From Ascaphus truei (taxonomy: Eukaryota > Chordata > Amphibia > Anura > Ascaphidae), in contig CM071570.1 in the NCBI GenBank assembly GCA_036426205.1, forward strand, positions 6,343,301-6,407,300: a stretch of DNA of 64,000 nt, written 5' to 3'. A program made the position numbers and the translations under genes. Shown one piece after another: positions 36,201 through 42,479 of the stretch (position 1 is its first letter; each line of letters begins with the position of its first letter). The notes beneath the pieces were generated by a model. It had not been told where the DNA came from. It made no database searches and saw only the letters and a program-made list of their open reading frames with translations.

Positions 36201-39137
36201 GTCTTTTGGAGTCAGATCTCAGATGACAAGTGCTGCATGTGGTAGGGGTGAGGAACTTGTTCAGATAGGTGGGTAGCTGCCCATAAAGTATTTGAAGGCA
36301 AGAGAAGAAAGGTGAGCTTTGCGTCTAGACTCATGTGATGACCAATCCAGTTCTTTGAGCACTTCGCAGTGATGTGTGTTGTGAGGACAAAAGCGGCATA
36401 TTGAGTTGTAGAGGGTATCAAGTTTGCCAAGGTGAGTTTGGGGTGCCGTGCAATATACTATGTCCCCATAGTCTATATTTGGTATCAACATGCCCCTGTG
36501 CTTCGTTTTCTTTCACTCTAAGACGGTCTGTCCCTTTTAATCCACCCAGTGATGGAACGGAATACCAGGCATGTAATAAAACAAAGCTTCCTGATCCTAT
36601 CAAACAATATAAATAACACAGCAGCCAAACTACAAAATGTTTGCCAAGAACATAGTTACCTACTCAATTAAAACTAAAACAAATGGAAACTCTGAAAATA
36701 AATCCCCATTTATATCAGATTAGGAGAATATAGTTGGGCTCTGGGAACATTAGATACATATTAGGCACTGACTCCCAATCCCATTACAGCAGCTGTTAAG
36801 GCGTGACATACTGTATAGAGCACAGGACTGATCTCGGCCCCGGGTCACACAGCACTGCATGCACACAGCAACAAGACGCTTTCTAACTTCATCAGCAGCA
36901 AGGAACATCGGTACACAGAGAAGGAACTAGTGACTGGGAGCAGGGATCCGCTTACTGCAATGCCTCGCGCTGTACCTTTCGGAAGCCTTTGTAATAATGT
37001 ATTTAACCCTTTCACTTCCAGAGAAGCTGCAGCAATGGTTTGCAATGTACTGTAATGCTACAGTATGTGTATTACTGGTTCCGTGGGGTCTAAACATTGA
37101 TTTTGACCTCAAGGCTTTTTTGAAGGAAGATCAACATCTCTTCCATAACCAAATAGACCATATGATTCTGCGTTGCACGGTTTTTCTCTTTCTCTGCTTC
37201 CCGCTATCCTCCGCATTGTAAGAACAATAATTATTACTAATTCGATTCTCATTATGTGTGCTCCTCAGCTGCATTATGTACCGCAGTCATGAATTCCCAC
37301 ACCGGATTTAGCTATTAATATATATACGGGAGGCAGTAGGAGCGTACGGCGCAGATCAGGCACCGTTCAGCACCGTCGGAGAGTTTGACATCTCGTCGCC
37401 ACAGCAGGTCTGGGAAACGGCGCAACACGCAGACTATCCTGATGCCTATGAGAGGGGATACTCTCAGATTATCCACCCGCTTATCCCACTTAGGTCTAGT
37501 AACAAATGCAAAGGAAAGGGGTGGTAAGTGCGCAACCGAAACAAACTCCCACGTGAAACGTGCTAGTAAAGCAATATTGGAGTGATAGGACCTTAATTTG
37601 GTGGGTCGCTGGACTGCGTCTGCAGCCGTCGTGAAGGGGTGGCTCAACACCCCTGCTGCTAGAGAAGTGAAACAAAAACAAGAAAAAATAGGGTTTGACC
37701 CCAATGTATCGAGGCTACTAACCAGGCACTATGGAGTATGTCTTGATAGAAGATTTGACGCCAGTGTAATAAGCAATATGGGTAATAAAATAATCAGGGT
37801 ACCTCCGATACTAACTAGGGGAGTGGGGCACTGGAAAACCGGTAGAGGTACGAGGGGACACCTCCCAAGGGGGCGCCCCCAAGTAAATCACAGCCCGGCT
37901 ACCAATAAAACCTCACCTGTCTCCCCTGTGTACCGCGTGGAGGTCCTCTGAAAGCCGTTCCTGTTTACTCCGGGAAGCTTGCTCTGGAGGCTCTGTAAGC
38001 TGGAATCCCGGTGTAACTGGCGTCTGCGTGCTCCAACCGGATATAACTTCTTGGTGGGGTAATGGCCCATGGTGGAGAGGTGTTCGTGGTGTGCTTTCAG
38101 TTGAAATTATGGCTATTGAGGGAACTATCACCTACATGATGCTAAATATAATATTGCCAATTATCCACACTTTGTATAGTGTTATTCTTATATATTATGT
38201 AATTCAATTCTATGATATATGGAATTTACTTTATTATCTTCATGAATGTTATGCTTCCCATTATCCACTATCTCACCAGATCAAAGTATTAGTTACCCAT
38301 TAAATATCTTATCAAATATTACATCTGATACCAGTATTTGAACATATAGCTTTGTATGGTTTTAACACTATTCAGCATCATTTATGCTGCTTTTTTATCT
38401 TGTTTAACAATGTATGTAATTTTTGTATTTTTTGTATGTCCTCCCATATGGTGAGTGACGGGATATAGGCAATCATCTAATTAATTATAGGTAATCATCT
38501 GATTAATTATATGCAGGTGTAAGTTAAGTCTACCTGAGAGATGATTGGCTGTTGACCTGGCTCACCCCCTATATGAAGAGAGACATTTTGCATAGACAGC
38601 ACTCTTTGAAAAAGTCCTGGTTTGGACGAAACGCGTCAGAGTGATCATGCTGATGTACATTGCTGGTTGTCAATAAAGTTTTTTATATTCATACGTTGGC
38701 TGTGGAATATGCTGTGAACCACGGAAGTATTCAACCTTTTTTACTTGAAACAAAAACAAGGCGCACAACGCACATAGTAAAGTAAAACGTATTGATCTAA
38801 TAACATTTTTTTAAAGTTCTGCGTACATCAATTGGTAAAAAACAAGCATTGGGTTAGTGGGGTTACCACACGCTGAGTCTACTGTTTTTCTTGCTCTCAC
38901 AGCCTTTTGCTTTTCAAAAACCAGGACACCCTAAATTACGAGCAGTTACTATACCAGCACATTTTATACAAACGCCAAGAAAACATTTTTGGTTTTATTT
39001 TATTTTTTTACGAATGTACGAATTTTGAGCCCGATACCCCAGTAAATCCGCTTTCTGGAAAAGTACCTTATTATCCACTTGACCAGTTTAAGACGCCGCA
39101 GAGTTAGGAAACGCATCTTTTATTAATGTAACTTTAC

Positions 39138-39171
<34 letters not shown>

Positions 39172-41551
39172 TGGTTGTTTACAGAATATAGGCATTTCTT
39201 GCCAGGAAGGAAAACACTGAGAAAAACTGGGGTGAATTAAGGTGAGGAACACGGCGTGGTGTAAAGGTGCGATCCCGTAATACTACACTAAGTCAGACTT
39301 TTGTGTACTGAACAAAACAGGTTTGGGAGAGGCTTAAATATGCCGGGTTAAGGAGGAGAGGAATTCAAACAAACATTTGAGGAGCTACTGGATATACCCC
39401 CCGACAATTCTGTCCTACACCATGCTCGGGCACACAACGATAGATGGTATATTAATAAAAGAGCAGTGTAAATTGCATGTGTGGTACGTATTGACCTTGT
39501 GACACTCGGGGATGGGTAAAGTCTCTGGCACGCACATGTCTTGTATATAATGTATACCCTGTTCACTTATGTAACTATGTATTGTAACTCTCAATGTATT
39601 ACGTCCTGGTAAAACATTTTATAAATAAATAAATACATAAGGAAACTTTGTATCAGTCCTGAACACCTTTGCCACTGCGCTAAGTTTTGTTTTATATGCC
39701 TGACCCAGCGTTGGTCGGCCAAAAGACAGATATTAATGTTACTTAACCTTTATTACTAAGAATCTCTCCCCTCCCACCCCCCAAAAAAAACCTAGGAAAT
39801 AGCAACTTATCCTTTTAACTGCTATGTGAAGGTGTCAATTCTCTCTTAAACACTGAACTACAAAATGTGGAAGACTTGCATTAAAATGTAATTCCCCCTA
39901 TGAATTGGGAATGACGTTGGGTAAAAGTGACAGCTGTGATTGTGTCCGACAACAATTGGAGCCAATCCCAATGTTCCCAAGTGTCATCCATATGACACCT
40001 GCAGAGGCAAAAAGATGGTATGTCCCGGGCAGGAAAAATGGAGAAGGTCATTGATTGGTTTACGACTCAGACAGTGGCTCACCTATGATATCCACCACAT
40101 CTGGGCGGATCAGGGGCTCTCCACCGGTCAGACGGATTTTATCCACTCCTTCCTTCACGAAGAGCCGGGCAAGAGTGAGGATCTCCTGCGCAGTGAGGAG
40201 CTCAGACTTGGACGTCAGCTTCACCCCCTCTTCTGGCATACAGTACTGACCTTAGATAACAGAGAAACACTTCTATCATAACATGGTCTTCTCACCACTG
40301 GATGGTACAGAAAGAGGGAGCTGCAGGCACAGGGTTCACACCCATTTATCAAATCCTATCCATCTAGCTTAACGTCAGTTGTAGGCACCATGATATACAG
40401 TACACCACAAGACACACACACACACACGACTACATGTACACACACACACATCACCAGACACCACACACACACACACACACACACACACGACACCACACAA
40501 CACACACACAAACACACCCACACACACCACACACACACCACACACACGGCCCCACACACAACACACGGCCCCCACACACACACGGCCCCCACACACACAC
40601 GGCCCCCACACACACAACGGCCCCAACACCACATTCACGCCAACACACACACGGCCCCCACAAAACTACGTGGCCACACACACTAACACACGTCCCTCGC
40701 AACACAACTTCCGGCCCCACACACACATCGCCACCAAACACACACAAGGCCCCAACACACCCCTACACGGCCCCCTACACAAACACGAACCCACACACAC
40801 ACTTCCCCCACACACACACTTCCCCACACACACACACTTCCCCACACATACACACACACACCATTGGGGGCCTTCATTCAGCAGTGGAAGAAGAGGAGAT
40901 AGGTGTATGGTGATATAGAGATAGAGACCACTACCTGATGAAGAAGGCCTCCCCAATGTGTGACACACGCAAGTTATTTCTTGGAACAATAAATAACTTT
41001 TTTTTGCATTATTCACAAGTGGAATGGGACTACCGCGGTGTGAATCCTACCGGACCGCATCAGTCTGGAAGAGACGCGCAGAGAGAATAGAGCGAGGTGC
41101 GCAGAGAGGGGGATCCATTCTGTCTACCCTCACGGCGCGTCCCTTACAGACAGGTGCAGCCCAGTAGGATACACACCGCAGGACTCCCATTGAGAAGCAG
41201 GGACCTCCGCTGTGTTAATCCTGATGAGCAATTAGTCTGGCTGTGGGGGTCTCTGTGAGCACGCAGGTACCAGGACCCAACGCCTGGTGGATTCCGCGCC
41301 GACTGTGTGACCAACCATTGTGCTACATCCGCATACACACACATATATACGCACATACAGGTGGAATCCTTGGTTCCCTTTGCTCCCAGGTGGGACTGCG
41401 CCTGTGATGGGCACTTACATCGGAGGTTGCATTTCTCAGTCAGCGAGATCCTAAGGTAGTTGTGCTGTCGGCCAAAGCTGTCAGTGAGGAAAGCAGAGAA
41501 AGGCAACGGGTGCTCTTTCAGAAACCCTTTTCTCTCTGTGCTGGACAAGCC
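5937..41551 (-). CDS. MOCS1: MOCS1, molybdenum cofactor synthesis 1 (MOCS1A part, nine exons; 5' exon not found)
   Basis: MOCS1A is the mitochondrial radical-SAM enzyme that, with MOCS1B, turns GTP into cyclic pyranopterin monophosphate, the first step of molybdenum cofactor synthesis. I joined nine minus-strand exons (133, 168, 165, 62, 112, 113, 111, 121 and 56 bp, 1041 bp in all) by splice sites and matching phases into 346 codons and a stop. Numbered from the first recognised exon, the joined protein has the N-terminal cluster motif CNLRCQYC (Cys41, 45, 48), the SAM-binding GGEPL (87-91), the second-cluster motif CX2CX13C (Cys273, 276, 290) and the C-terminal Gly-Gly (345-346). All are hallmarks of MoaA/MOCS1A. 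Human MOCS1A is about 385 residues, so roughly the first 40, including the targeting peptide, are missing. The MOCS1B exon is not seen and should lie left of position 1. Gene identity is very sure; expression is not shown. Confidence 0.97.
5993..6503. other. Intron sequence with G-run and C-run
   Basis: MOCS1 intron between the exons at 7637 and 5992. It holds a G-run at about 6089-6104 and a C-run at about 6442-6452. Two TTATCCGACC blocks sit near 6465-6490 just outside the palindrome that follows. Confidence 0.5.
6504..6866. repeat. Imperfect palindrome, arms about 180 bp
   Basis: Reading outward from about 6683, the arms match as inverted copies. Paired blocks are GGAGGAAGACAGCTGGCGGC (near 6510 and 6850), TGGAGTTAAAACAG (6559 and 6800) and CACCGGAAGT next to the centre. 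The TTATCC blocks outside the arms suggest a DNA transposon derivative, but the family is not certain. The 257-codon open frame over it is a by-product. Confidence 0.8.
6960..7636. other. Intron, no other feature
   Basis: MOCS1 intron leading to the donor of the exon ending at 7637. A T-run lies at about 7506-7516. No repeat family was recognised. Confidence 0.5.
7637..7757 (-). CDS. MOCS1: MOCS1 exon with third cysteine of the second cluster
   Basis: The exon is 121 bp, phase 0 to phase 1, with acceptor TTGTAACCACAG and donor GTATGTGT. It starts [16 protein letters not shown], which gives Cys290 of the CX2CX13C motif, and ends [11 protein letters not shown] plus the first base of a Gly codon. 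The match to vertebrate MOCS1A is nearly continuous. Confidence 0.95.
7758..8094. other. Intron, no feature
   Basis: MOCS1 intron sequence, simple and unremarkable. Confidence 0.45.
8095..8283. mobile_element. hAT-like palindromic MITE, 189 bp
   Basis: The ends are GGGGTGGCCAACTCCAG and its complement CTGGAGTTGGCCACCCC. Inside is the AGGTTTTAAGGATATCCCTG block and its inverted copy. Flanks GTATACTG and CTCTAATG share 5 of 8 bases. This is the cleanest member of the family in the window. Confidence 0.85.
8284..9124. other. Intron, no gene recognised
   Basis: MOCS1 intron. Short open frames here match nothing I know. Confidence 0.45.
9125..9893 (+). mobile_element. LINE 3' part, Jockey/L2-CR1 type, with GC-rich insertion
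   Basis: The plus frame encodes [28 protein letters not shown] and [15 protein letters not shown]. The last of these is the typical RT C-terminus of L2/CR1-type LINEs. A 3' untranslated part follows and ends in (AAAT)n. A minus copy at 35840-36490 and a third tail at 39537 share the same end. Compared with the minus copy, about 200 bp of CG-rich DNA (about 9484-9687) has been inserted in the untranslated part. Confidence 0.8.
9894..11060. other. Intron, no gene recognised; A/T-rich with short G- and C-runs
   Basis: MOCS1 intron. Positions 10380-10640 (GAACCGGTGTTACTTCCTGG, then AATAAA) have an LTR-like feel, but I cannot define ends. C-runs lie near 10612 and 10950. Confidence 0.4.
11061..11171 (-). 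CDS. MOCS1: MOCS1 exon with C-terminal CX2C of the second 4Fe-4S site; GC donor
   Basis: The exon is 111 bp, 37 codons, phase 0 on both sides, with acceptor TTCAATTCCAG. It encodes [17 protein letters not shown] and ends at ADGNLK. It supplies Cys273 and Cys276 of the C-terminal cluster that binds the substrate side. The base pair after the last Lys codon is GC, not GT (AAG/GCACGT). The next GT is 4 bases further and would break the frame, so a GC-AG intron is the best reading. Confidence 0.94.
11650..11762 (-). CDS. MOCS1: MOCS1 exon after FIEYMPFDG
   Basis: The exon is 113 bp. It completes the Gly codon, then encodes 37 codons starting [16 protein letters not shown] and ending DISSTSK. The acceptor has a long T-rich tract ending CCAAG. 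The donor is AAG/GTACTA. It ends in phase 0 and leads into the C-terminal iron-sulfur exon only 478 bp downstream. Confidence 0.95.
11763..12054. other. Intron, no feature
   Basis: MOCS1 intron with a (TA)n patch at 11794-11806 and a C-run at 11891-11903. Confidence 0.45.
12055..12232. repeat. Staggered tandem duplications
   Basis: A 45-bp unit (starting GCCTTGCATATCTGTTCAGG) occurs twice. Its second half, with a new tail (GTGCAGCAATTGCCTTGGTA), is then repeated. Two duplication steps with different boundaries are needed to explain it. Confidence 0.8.
12600..13720 (-). pseudogene. Decayed DIRS-like (tyrosine recombinase) retroelement, RT region
   Basis: Minus-strand pieces in shifting frames line up in order with a DIRS-type reverse transcriptase. 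They are [19 protein letters not shown] and [11 protein letters not shown] (about 13360-13470), then [15 protein letters not shown] (about 13160-13205), then [18 protein letters not shown] with [17 protein letters not shown] (about 12950-13089), the last at the place of the YLDD box. Frameshifts and a lost catalytic Asp show it is dead. I rest this on motif order; a profile search would settle the family. Confidence 0.6.
13721..15030. other. Intron, no gene recognised
   Basis: MOCS1 intron. A 161-codon minus frame at 13706-14191 is hydrophobic but matches nothing I know and has no splice or repeat context. Confidence 0.4.
15055..15178. repeat. Inverted pair of hammerhead-like repeat ends
   Basis: Two copies of a sequence containing CAACAAGT...ACAAGCTTTCCAACCTCTC face each other. 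On each strand the order is GA(C/T)GAAGGA or CTGATCC, a short stem, GAGAGGTTGGAAAGCTTGTAA. A single copy of the same family lies at 28100-28132. The layout resembles the hammerhead-bearing ends of Penelope-like elements. Confidence 0.6.
15295..15406 (-). CDS. MOCS1: MOCS1 exon with [11 protein letters not shown]
   Basis: The exon is 112 bp, phase 0 to phase 1, with acceptor TGTCCAAG and donor GTGAGTGTCC. It encodes [17 protein letters not shown] and ends with RFIEYMPFD plus the first base of a Gly codon. RFIEYMP is one of the best conserved strings of the family. Confidence 0.96.
15688..15775 (+). mobile_element. tRNA-type SINE, internally deleted
   Basis: The head GCTCAGTGAGTAAAGACACT and the tail TTGTAAGCTCTGCGGGGCAG are usual parts of an amphibian SINE. 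The middle with the promoter B-box region is missing here. Confidence 0.5.
15776..15895. repeat. 20-bp minisatellite grown from a SINE tail
   Basis: About five copies of CATGCCTGTGTGCTGTGTAA, two of them extended by CATGCCT. The unit is the last part of the SINE just upstream. An (AT)n tract and a (CA)n tract follow to 15972. Confidence 0.8.
15972..16127. mobile_element. Possible hAT-like MITE
   Basis: It starts CAGTGTTCGACAAA and ends near TTTGTCAACTAATGTG, a partly inverted match. Inside are direct repeats GCGAGTAGATTTTTTTG. Weak support. Confidence 0.35.
16128..17837. other. Intron, AT microsatellites, no gene recognised
   Basis: (TATA)n tracts occupy 16130-16205 and 16296-16326. The rest of the intron before the 62-bp exon is AT-rich and has no recognised element. 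A (CACA)n tract lies at 17755-17780. Confidence 0.45.
17838..17899 (-). CDS. MOCS1: MOCS1 exon, short
   Basis: This 62-bp exon completes a split Gly codon and adds 20 codons reading [20 protein letters not shown]. The acceptor is CCATTTTTAG and the donor is AAG/GTGAGC. It is too short to find by length alone. It is supported by match to the MoaA/MOCS1A family and by exact phase fit to the exons on both sides. Confidence 0.94.
18123..18200 (-). mobile_element. LINE/SINE 3' tail fragment
   Basis: CATAAAGCGCTAACTTATTC followed by a CGCGGTACAATGGGACACA motif resembles the 3' end shared by L2-type elements and their SINEs. Confidence 0.4.
18247..18520. repeat. 20-bp GC-rich minisatellite, about 14 copies
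   Basis: The unit is GTAATGGGGGCCCTGCCCGG with A/G and few other changes. Each unit holds the 6-bp palindrome GGGCCC. Repeat-only minus frames ([12 protein letters not shown]) are a by-product. Confidence 0.9.
18521..19774. other. Large MOCS1 intron, no gene recognised
   Basis: 18801-18870 looks like a hAT-type end (CAGGGTTGAGCAAACTTTTG). A C-run lies at 19611-19628. Nothing else can be supported. Confidence 0.4.
19775..23425 (-). mobile_element. L2-type LINE, copy 1, interrupted by a CR1
   Basis: The 3' tail (TATTTATATAGCGCCATTAA on plus) starts at 19775. The RT domain (about 21458-22162) reads [42 protein letters not shown] and YADDTQIY, the L2/Maui-type signature. Upstream frames cover the linker. 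The APE-type endonuclease piece at 23164-23425 contains [13 protein letters not shown]. Frameshifts and loss of the 5' end make it inactive. It lies inside the 17.4-kb MOCS1 intron, in the same direction as the gene. Confidence 0.9.
19844..20698 (-). mobile_element. CR1-like LINE nested in L2 copy 1
   Basis: A minus frame of about 218 codons reads [49 protein letters not shown] and [13 protein letters not shown]. This is the classic CR1 RT C-terminus. It splits the L2 tail: the uninterrupted copy at 45655 joins the two flanks directly. The frame is still open, so the insertion may be fairly young. It is 5'-truncated, as usual for CR1. Confidence 0.9.
23426..24220. other. Intron; hAT-type end fragment, A-runs
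   Basis: 23818-23880 starts CAGGGGTGGCCAACC, like a hAT end, without a visible partner. A-runs lie at 23907-23932. No gene recognised. Confidence 0.4.
24221..24290. repeat. MITE-core fragment with 15-bp tandem repeat
   Basis: ACAGGTGGCTCAATCAGAGG and three more GGCTCAATCAGA units come from the core of the hAT-like MITE family and have expanded in tandem. Confidence 0.65.
24300..24670. other. GC-rich stretch, no gene recognised
   Basis: High GC with open frames on both strands (118-151 codons), but no known domain. It could be a GC-rich MITE or a CpG island inside the intron. No splice-supported exon was found. Confidence 0.35.
24690..25012. repeat. 28-33-bp minisatellite (GGGGGTGGGGGTCTTTTTATATGTATT type)
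   Basis: About ten copies of a G-rich block (GGGGGTGGGGGTC) joined to TTTTTATATGTATT. Each unit alternates a possible G4-forming block with an easily melted AT block. Confidence 0.85.
25013..25260. repeat. Purine-rich (GGGAGAG)n tract
   Basis: Almost pure G/A on the plus strand with GAGAGAGGG motifs, ending in a G-run at about 25238-25254. Confidence 0.7.
25380..25585 (+). mobile_element. L2-type LINE 3' tail with (CATA)n
   Basis: It reads CCAATTAGATTGTAAGCTCT, then AAGCGCTATGTACATTAAT and GCTATATAAATAAAGACATAC, then CATA repeats. This is the complement of the 3' end of the L2 copies at 19775 and 45655. Confidence 0.75.
25586..26212. other. Intron, no gene recognised
   Basis: Non-coding sequence of average composition before the pentanucleotide repeat. 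Confidence 0.45.
26213..26310. repeat. (TGTAT)n microsatellite, about 19 units
   Basis: A perfect run of the pentamer TATTG/TGTAT over about 97 bp. Confidence 0.95.
26368..27079. repeat. Direct repeat of 120-142 bp around a 450-bp LTR-like segment
   Basis: 26368-26509 and 26960-27079 are near-identical. Both run from AGCAGCATTA(G/C)ACCGCCATC to CTCAGCGCTTTACAAAAG; the second lacks two short pieces. The segment between has AAACCATAAAGAGCAGTGCA, a promoter-like motif common in amphibian LTRs. Either a tandem duplication or a small LTR-type element would explain it. Confidence 0.65.
27185..28075. repeat. G-rich minisatellite and 31-G run
   Basis: Irregular units of about 22-30 bp built on GAGAGCAAGAGGTGATGTGG separated by G-runs. 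The longest G-run is at about 27268-27298. The part at 27730-27980 is less regular. It is purine-rich throughout and a strong candidate for G4 structure and for base-calling errors. Confidence 0.85.
28100..28132 (-). ncRNA. Hammerhead-like core, Penelope-type repeat end
   Basis: The minus strand reads CCTGATGAACCCAGAGAGG then TTTGAAAGCTTG. The CTGATGA and GAAA boxes of the hammerhead core are both present around a short ACC/GGT stem. The rest of the ribozyme is not clear, so activity is doubtful. Confidence 0.45.
28262..28405. repeat. (CA)n-rich tract
   Basis: About 140 bp of ACAC with CCA interruptions. Confidence 0.9.
28490..29420. repeat. Array of hairpin plus G-run units
   Basis: About 18 irregular units of 40-60 bp. 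Each has CTGTTCTATC(G/A)AACAGCAAAAGCC followed by a G-run of 7-17 and then GACC. CTGTT and AACAG can pair in each unit, so a small hairpin alternates with a G-tract. Many single-base differences look like base-calling noise. One more unit lies at 34680-34745, beyond the other two arrays. Confidence 0.8.
29480..30640. repeat. About 62-bp CT/GA hairpin minisatellite, about 19 copies
   Basis: The unit has three parts: AGATCCTCCTGCGGCCCG, CTTCCCCCCCTCGCTCC and AACGTGGGACGGAGGGGGAAG. The C-rich and G-rich parts are inverted copies, so every unit can fold back on itself around an ACGT centre. Length varies mostly in the C- and G-runs. The open frames here (up to 440 codons) are by-products. Confidence 0.85.
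30760..34590. repeat. 18-bp satellite, about 3.8 kb
   Basis: The unit is GTCACTGTCACCCACCCA, with C/T change at one place (CACTGT/CACCGT) and shorter variants lacking one half. It is regular at about 32870-33300 and 34430-34560, and full of single-base gaps at 30.8-32.3 kb. Because 18 is a multiple of three and the unit has no stop, frames of more than 800 codons (SPTQSL repeats) stay open. It lies inside the large MOCS1 intron. Confidence 0.93.
34680..34745. repeat. Detached unit of the hairpin plus G-run array
   Basis: GGTTCTATCCAACAGCAGAAG followed by a G-run, and then CACTGTTCTATGCAGGC, match the units of 28490-29420. They are on the other side of the CT hairpin and CACCCA arrays. Confidence 0.8.
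34746..35315. other. Intron, no gene recognised
   Basis: Ordinary non-repetitive sequence up to the donor of the MOCS1 exon at 35316. Short open frames on both strands match nothing I know. Confidence 0.45.
35316..35480 (-). CDS. MOCS1: MOCS1 exon, central radical-SAM barrel
   Basis: The exon is 165 bp, phase 1 to phase 1, with acceptor CCTTGCTGCAG and donor GTAGGTAA. It encodes the barrel strands VTTNGINLA and LNVSLDTL and the stretch KFEFIVRRK, all closely matching vertebrate MOCS1A. The split first codon is Ala and the split last codon is Gly. The next exon is 17.4 kb away, across the satellite-rich intron. Confidence 0.96.
35481..35835. other. Intron with (TG)n and C-run
   Basis: (TG)n at 35530-35552 and a C-run at 35747-35760. 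No other feature. Confidence 0.5.
35840..36500 (-). mobile_element. LINE 3' part, same family as 9125
   Basis: The minus strand reads [37 protein letters not shown] and [14 protein letters not shown]. An untranslated part ending in ATAAATAAATG follows. The 5' end is truncated near 36490. Confidence 0.8.
36501..37320. other. Intron, no gene recognised
   Basis: Non-coding sequence without recognised repeats. Confidence 0.4.
37325..38745 (+). mobile_element. Retroelement 3' part with hammerhead-like motif and poly(A) signal
   Basis: A long non-coding stretch ends with CTTTGAAAAAGTCC, a loop, GGACGAAACGCGTC (38604-38639), then CAATAAAGTTTTTTATATTC. The ordered set of hammerhead-like core, short spacer and AATAAA also ends the minus-strand element at 53755-53882, supporting a mobile family. 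Penelope-like is my best guess; no RT remains here. Confidence 0.5.
38746..39536. other. Intron; (AAT)n microsatellite
   Basis: (AAT)n at 39137-39168. No gene or other element recognised. Confidence 0.5.
39537..39636 (+). mobile_element. LINE 3' tail, same family as 9125
   Basis: GTCTTGTATATAATGTATAC through ACTCTCAATGTATTACGTCC to ATAAATAAATAAAT is the last 100 bp of the family at 9125 and 35840. Confidence 0.75.
40083..40250 (-). CDS. MOCS1: MOCS1 exon with third cluster cysteine and GGEP motif
   Basis: The exon is 168 bp, phase 1 in and phase 1 out, with acceptor TTATCTAAG at 40251 and donor GTGAGC from 40082. It begins by completing the Cys codon of CNLRC, then reads QYCMPEEGV. This is followed by the helix [24 protein letters not shown] (SAM-binding GGEP motif) and DVVDII. 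A (CA)n-rich stretch lies about 140 bp before the acceptor on the minus strand. Confidence 0.96.
40390..40862. repeat. (CA)n with GGCCCC interruptions
   Basis: About 470 bp of CACACA with regularly placed GGCCCC, ACTTCC and ACATTC blocks. It is 140 bp before a MOCS1 acceptor on the minus strand, where it reads as GT-rich. Confidence 0.9.
40928..40995 (+). ncRNA. Degenerate hammerhead-like core with AATAAA
   Basis: ACCTGATGAAGAAGGCC, a TGTGTGACACA hairpin, CGCAAGTT and then GGAACAATAAATAAC. The CTGATGA box is intact; the GAAA box reads GCAA. The same order is seen at 38604 and 53849. Confidence 0.4.
41419..41551 (-). CDS. MOCS1: MOCS1 exon with start of the radical-SAM domain
   Basis: This is the first exon I can recognise, 133 bp, phase 0 to phase 1. 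The acceptor follows a pyrimidine tract ending TCTCCGCAG at 41552, and the donor is GTAAGTG from 41418. It encodes the conserved run through [25 protein letters not shown] and the first base of the next Cys codon. It therefore holds the first two cysteines of the 4Fe-4S motif; the third is in the next exon. The reading frame stays open upstream through the acceptor to an ATG at 41734, so a first-exon form starting there is possible. The spliced form is preferred because the acceptor is strong and homology begins close to it. Confidence 0.95.
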
Positions 41552-41878
41552 CTGCGGAGACAGAAGACACCACTGTTTACAACCAGAACCACCACCTGCA
41601 TGTATGCCCAGGAAACACTTCAACCCTGCGAGCAGGCGCCTGTGTACAGTACACACTGCTTCCCTGTGGAGCTCAGGTGACTTCATAGCATCATGAACTG
41701 GAACCAAAAACCTTAGACAGTACAAAAACACCATTAATTAATTAGGGCAAATTGGAATTCCAGGACTGGGATGAAACTTCCTTCCAAACCCAGAGCATGA
41801 CACGCGGTATAAAAATACTGGGAACCTCACGTGTCACACGGCTGCTCCTTGTGACCATGGATCTCCATAGAGAAGGGG
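41552..41878. other. Upstream of the first recognised MOCS1 exon
   Basis: The minus frame stays open from 41551 back to an ATG at 41734. No CpG island or TATA box is evident, so I do not call a promoter. Confidence 0.4.
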
Positions 41879-42101
41879 CGCTCAACGGAAGTCCTCAAGC
41901 CCCCCAAATAGGTCAATCAGTCCCAGCTTCAGCACAGATGGCTCAATCAGAGGCTCAGTTGAAGACTAAGCCTCTGATTGAGCCACCTGCGCTGAAGCTT
42001 GGATTAATTGAGCCACCTGTGCTGAAGCAGGGATATCCTTAAAAGCTGACCTGTTGGGTGGGGGGGGGGGGGGGGAGGGGAATTTGAGGACTGGAGTTGA
42101 G
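41879..42101. mobile_element. hAT-like MITE with G-run
   Basis: The arms TCAACGGAAGTCCTCAAG and TTGAGGACTGGAGTTGA pair, as do the core blocks CAGCTTCAGCACAGATGGCT and GAGCCACCTGTGCTGAAGC. A G-run has grown at 42058-42080, at the same internal place as in the 2236 copy. Confidence 0.8.
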
Positions 42102-42479
42102 TATGGCTTTAGAGAGAATATGTTACACCAGCTGCGGACATGCTCTTATCATATCTGCCATGCTGCAGTGCCCGTCCCGGCTGCCACCTTACCCATAGTA
42201 ACAGGGGTGGGCTTTATAACAAGGAGAGTCCTTCTCTATTAGAAACGGTTAGAAGGCAACAATGAGAAAGTAATAGTGGAAGTCAGAGCTCTGCAAGGTG
42301 AACACCAATAATGACTTCTGTGCTTTAGTGAAGCAAATAATAATACAGATATAATAATAGTTTTTTTTATTGTATTTACTGCCAACAGTTTACGCACCGG
42401 TTTCCTACTTTTTTTTTGCAGGCATGGATTTCTGACAGGTTACAATCTCTGTTTTTGGTGCCGGAGGCACAGGGAGATC
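42102..42479. other. No gene recognised
   Basis: Non-coding sequence. T-runs lie near 42361 and 42411. Confidence 0.45.
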
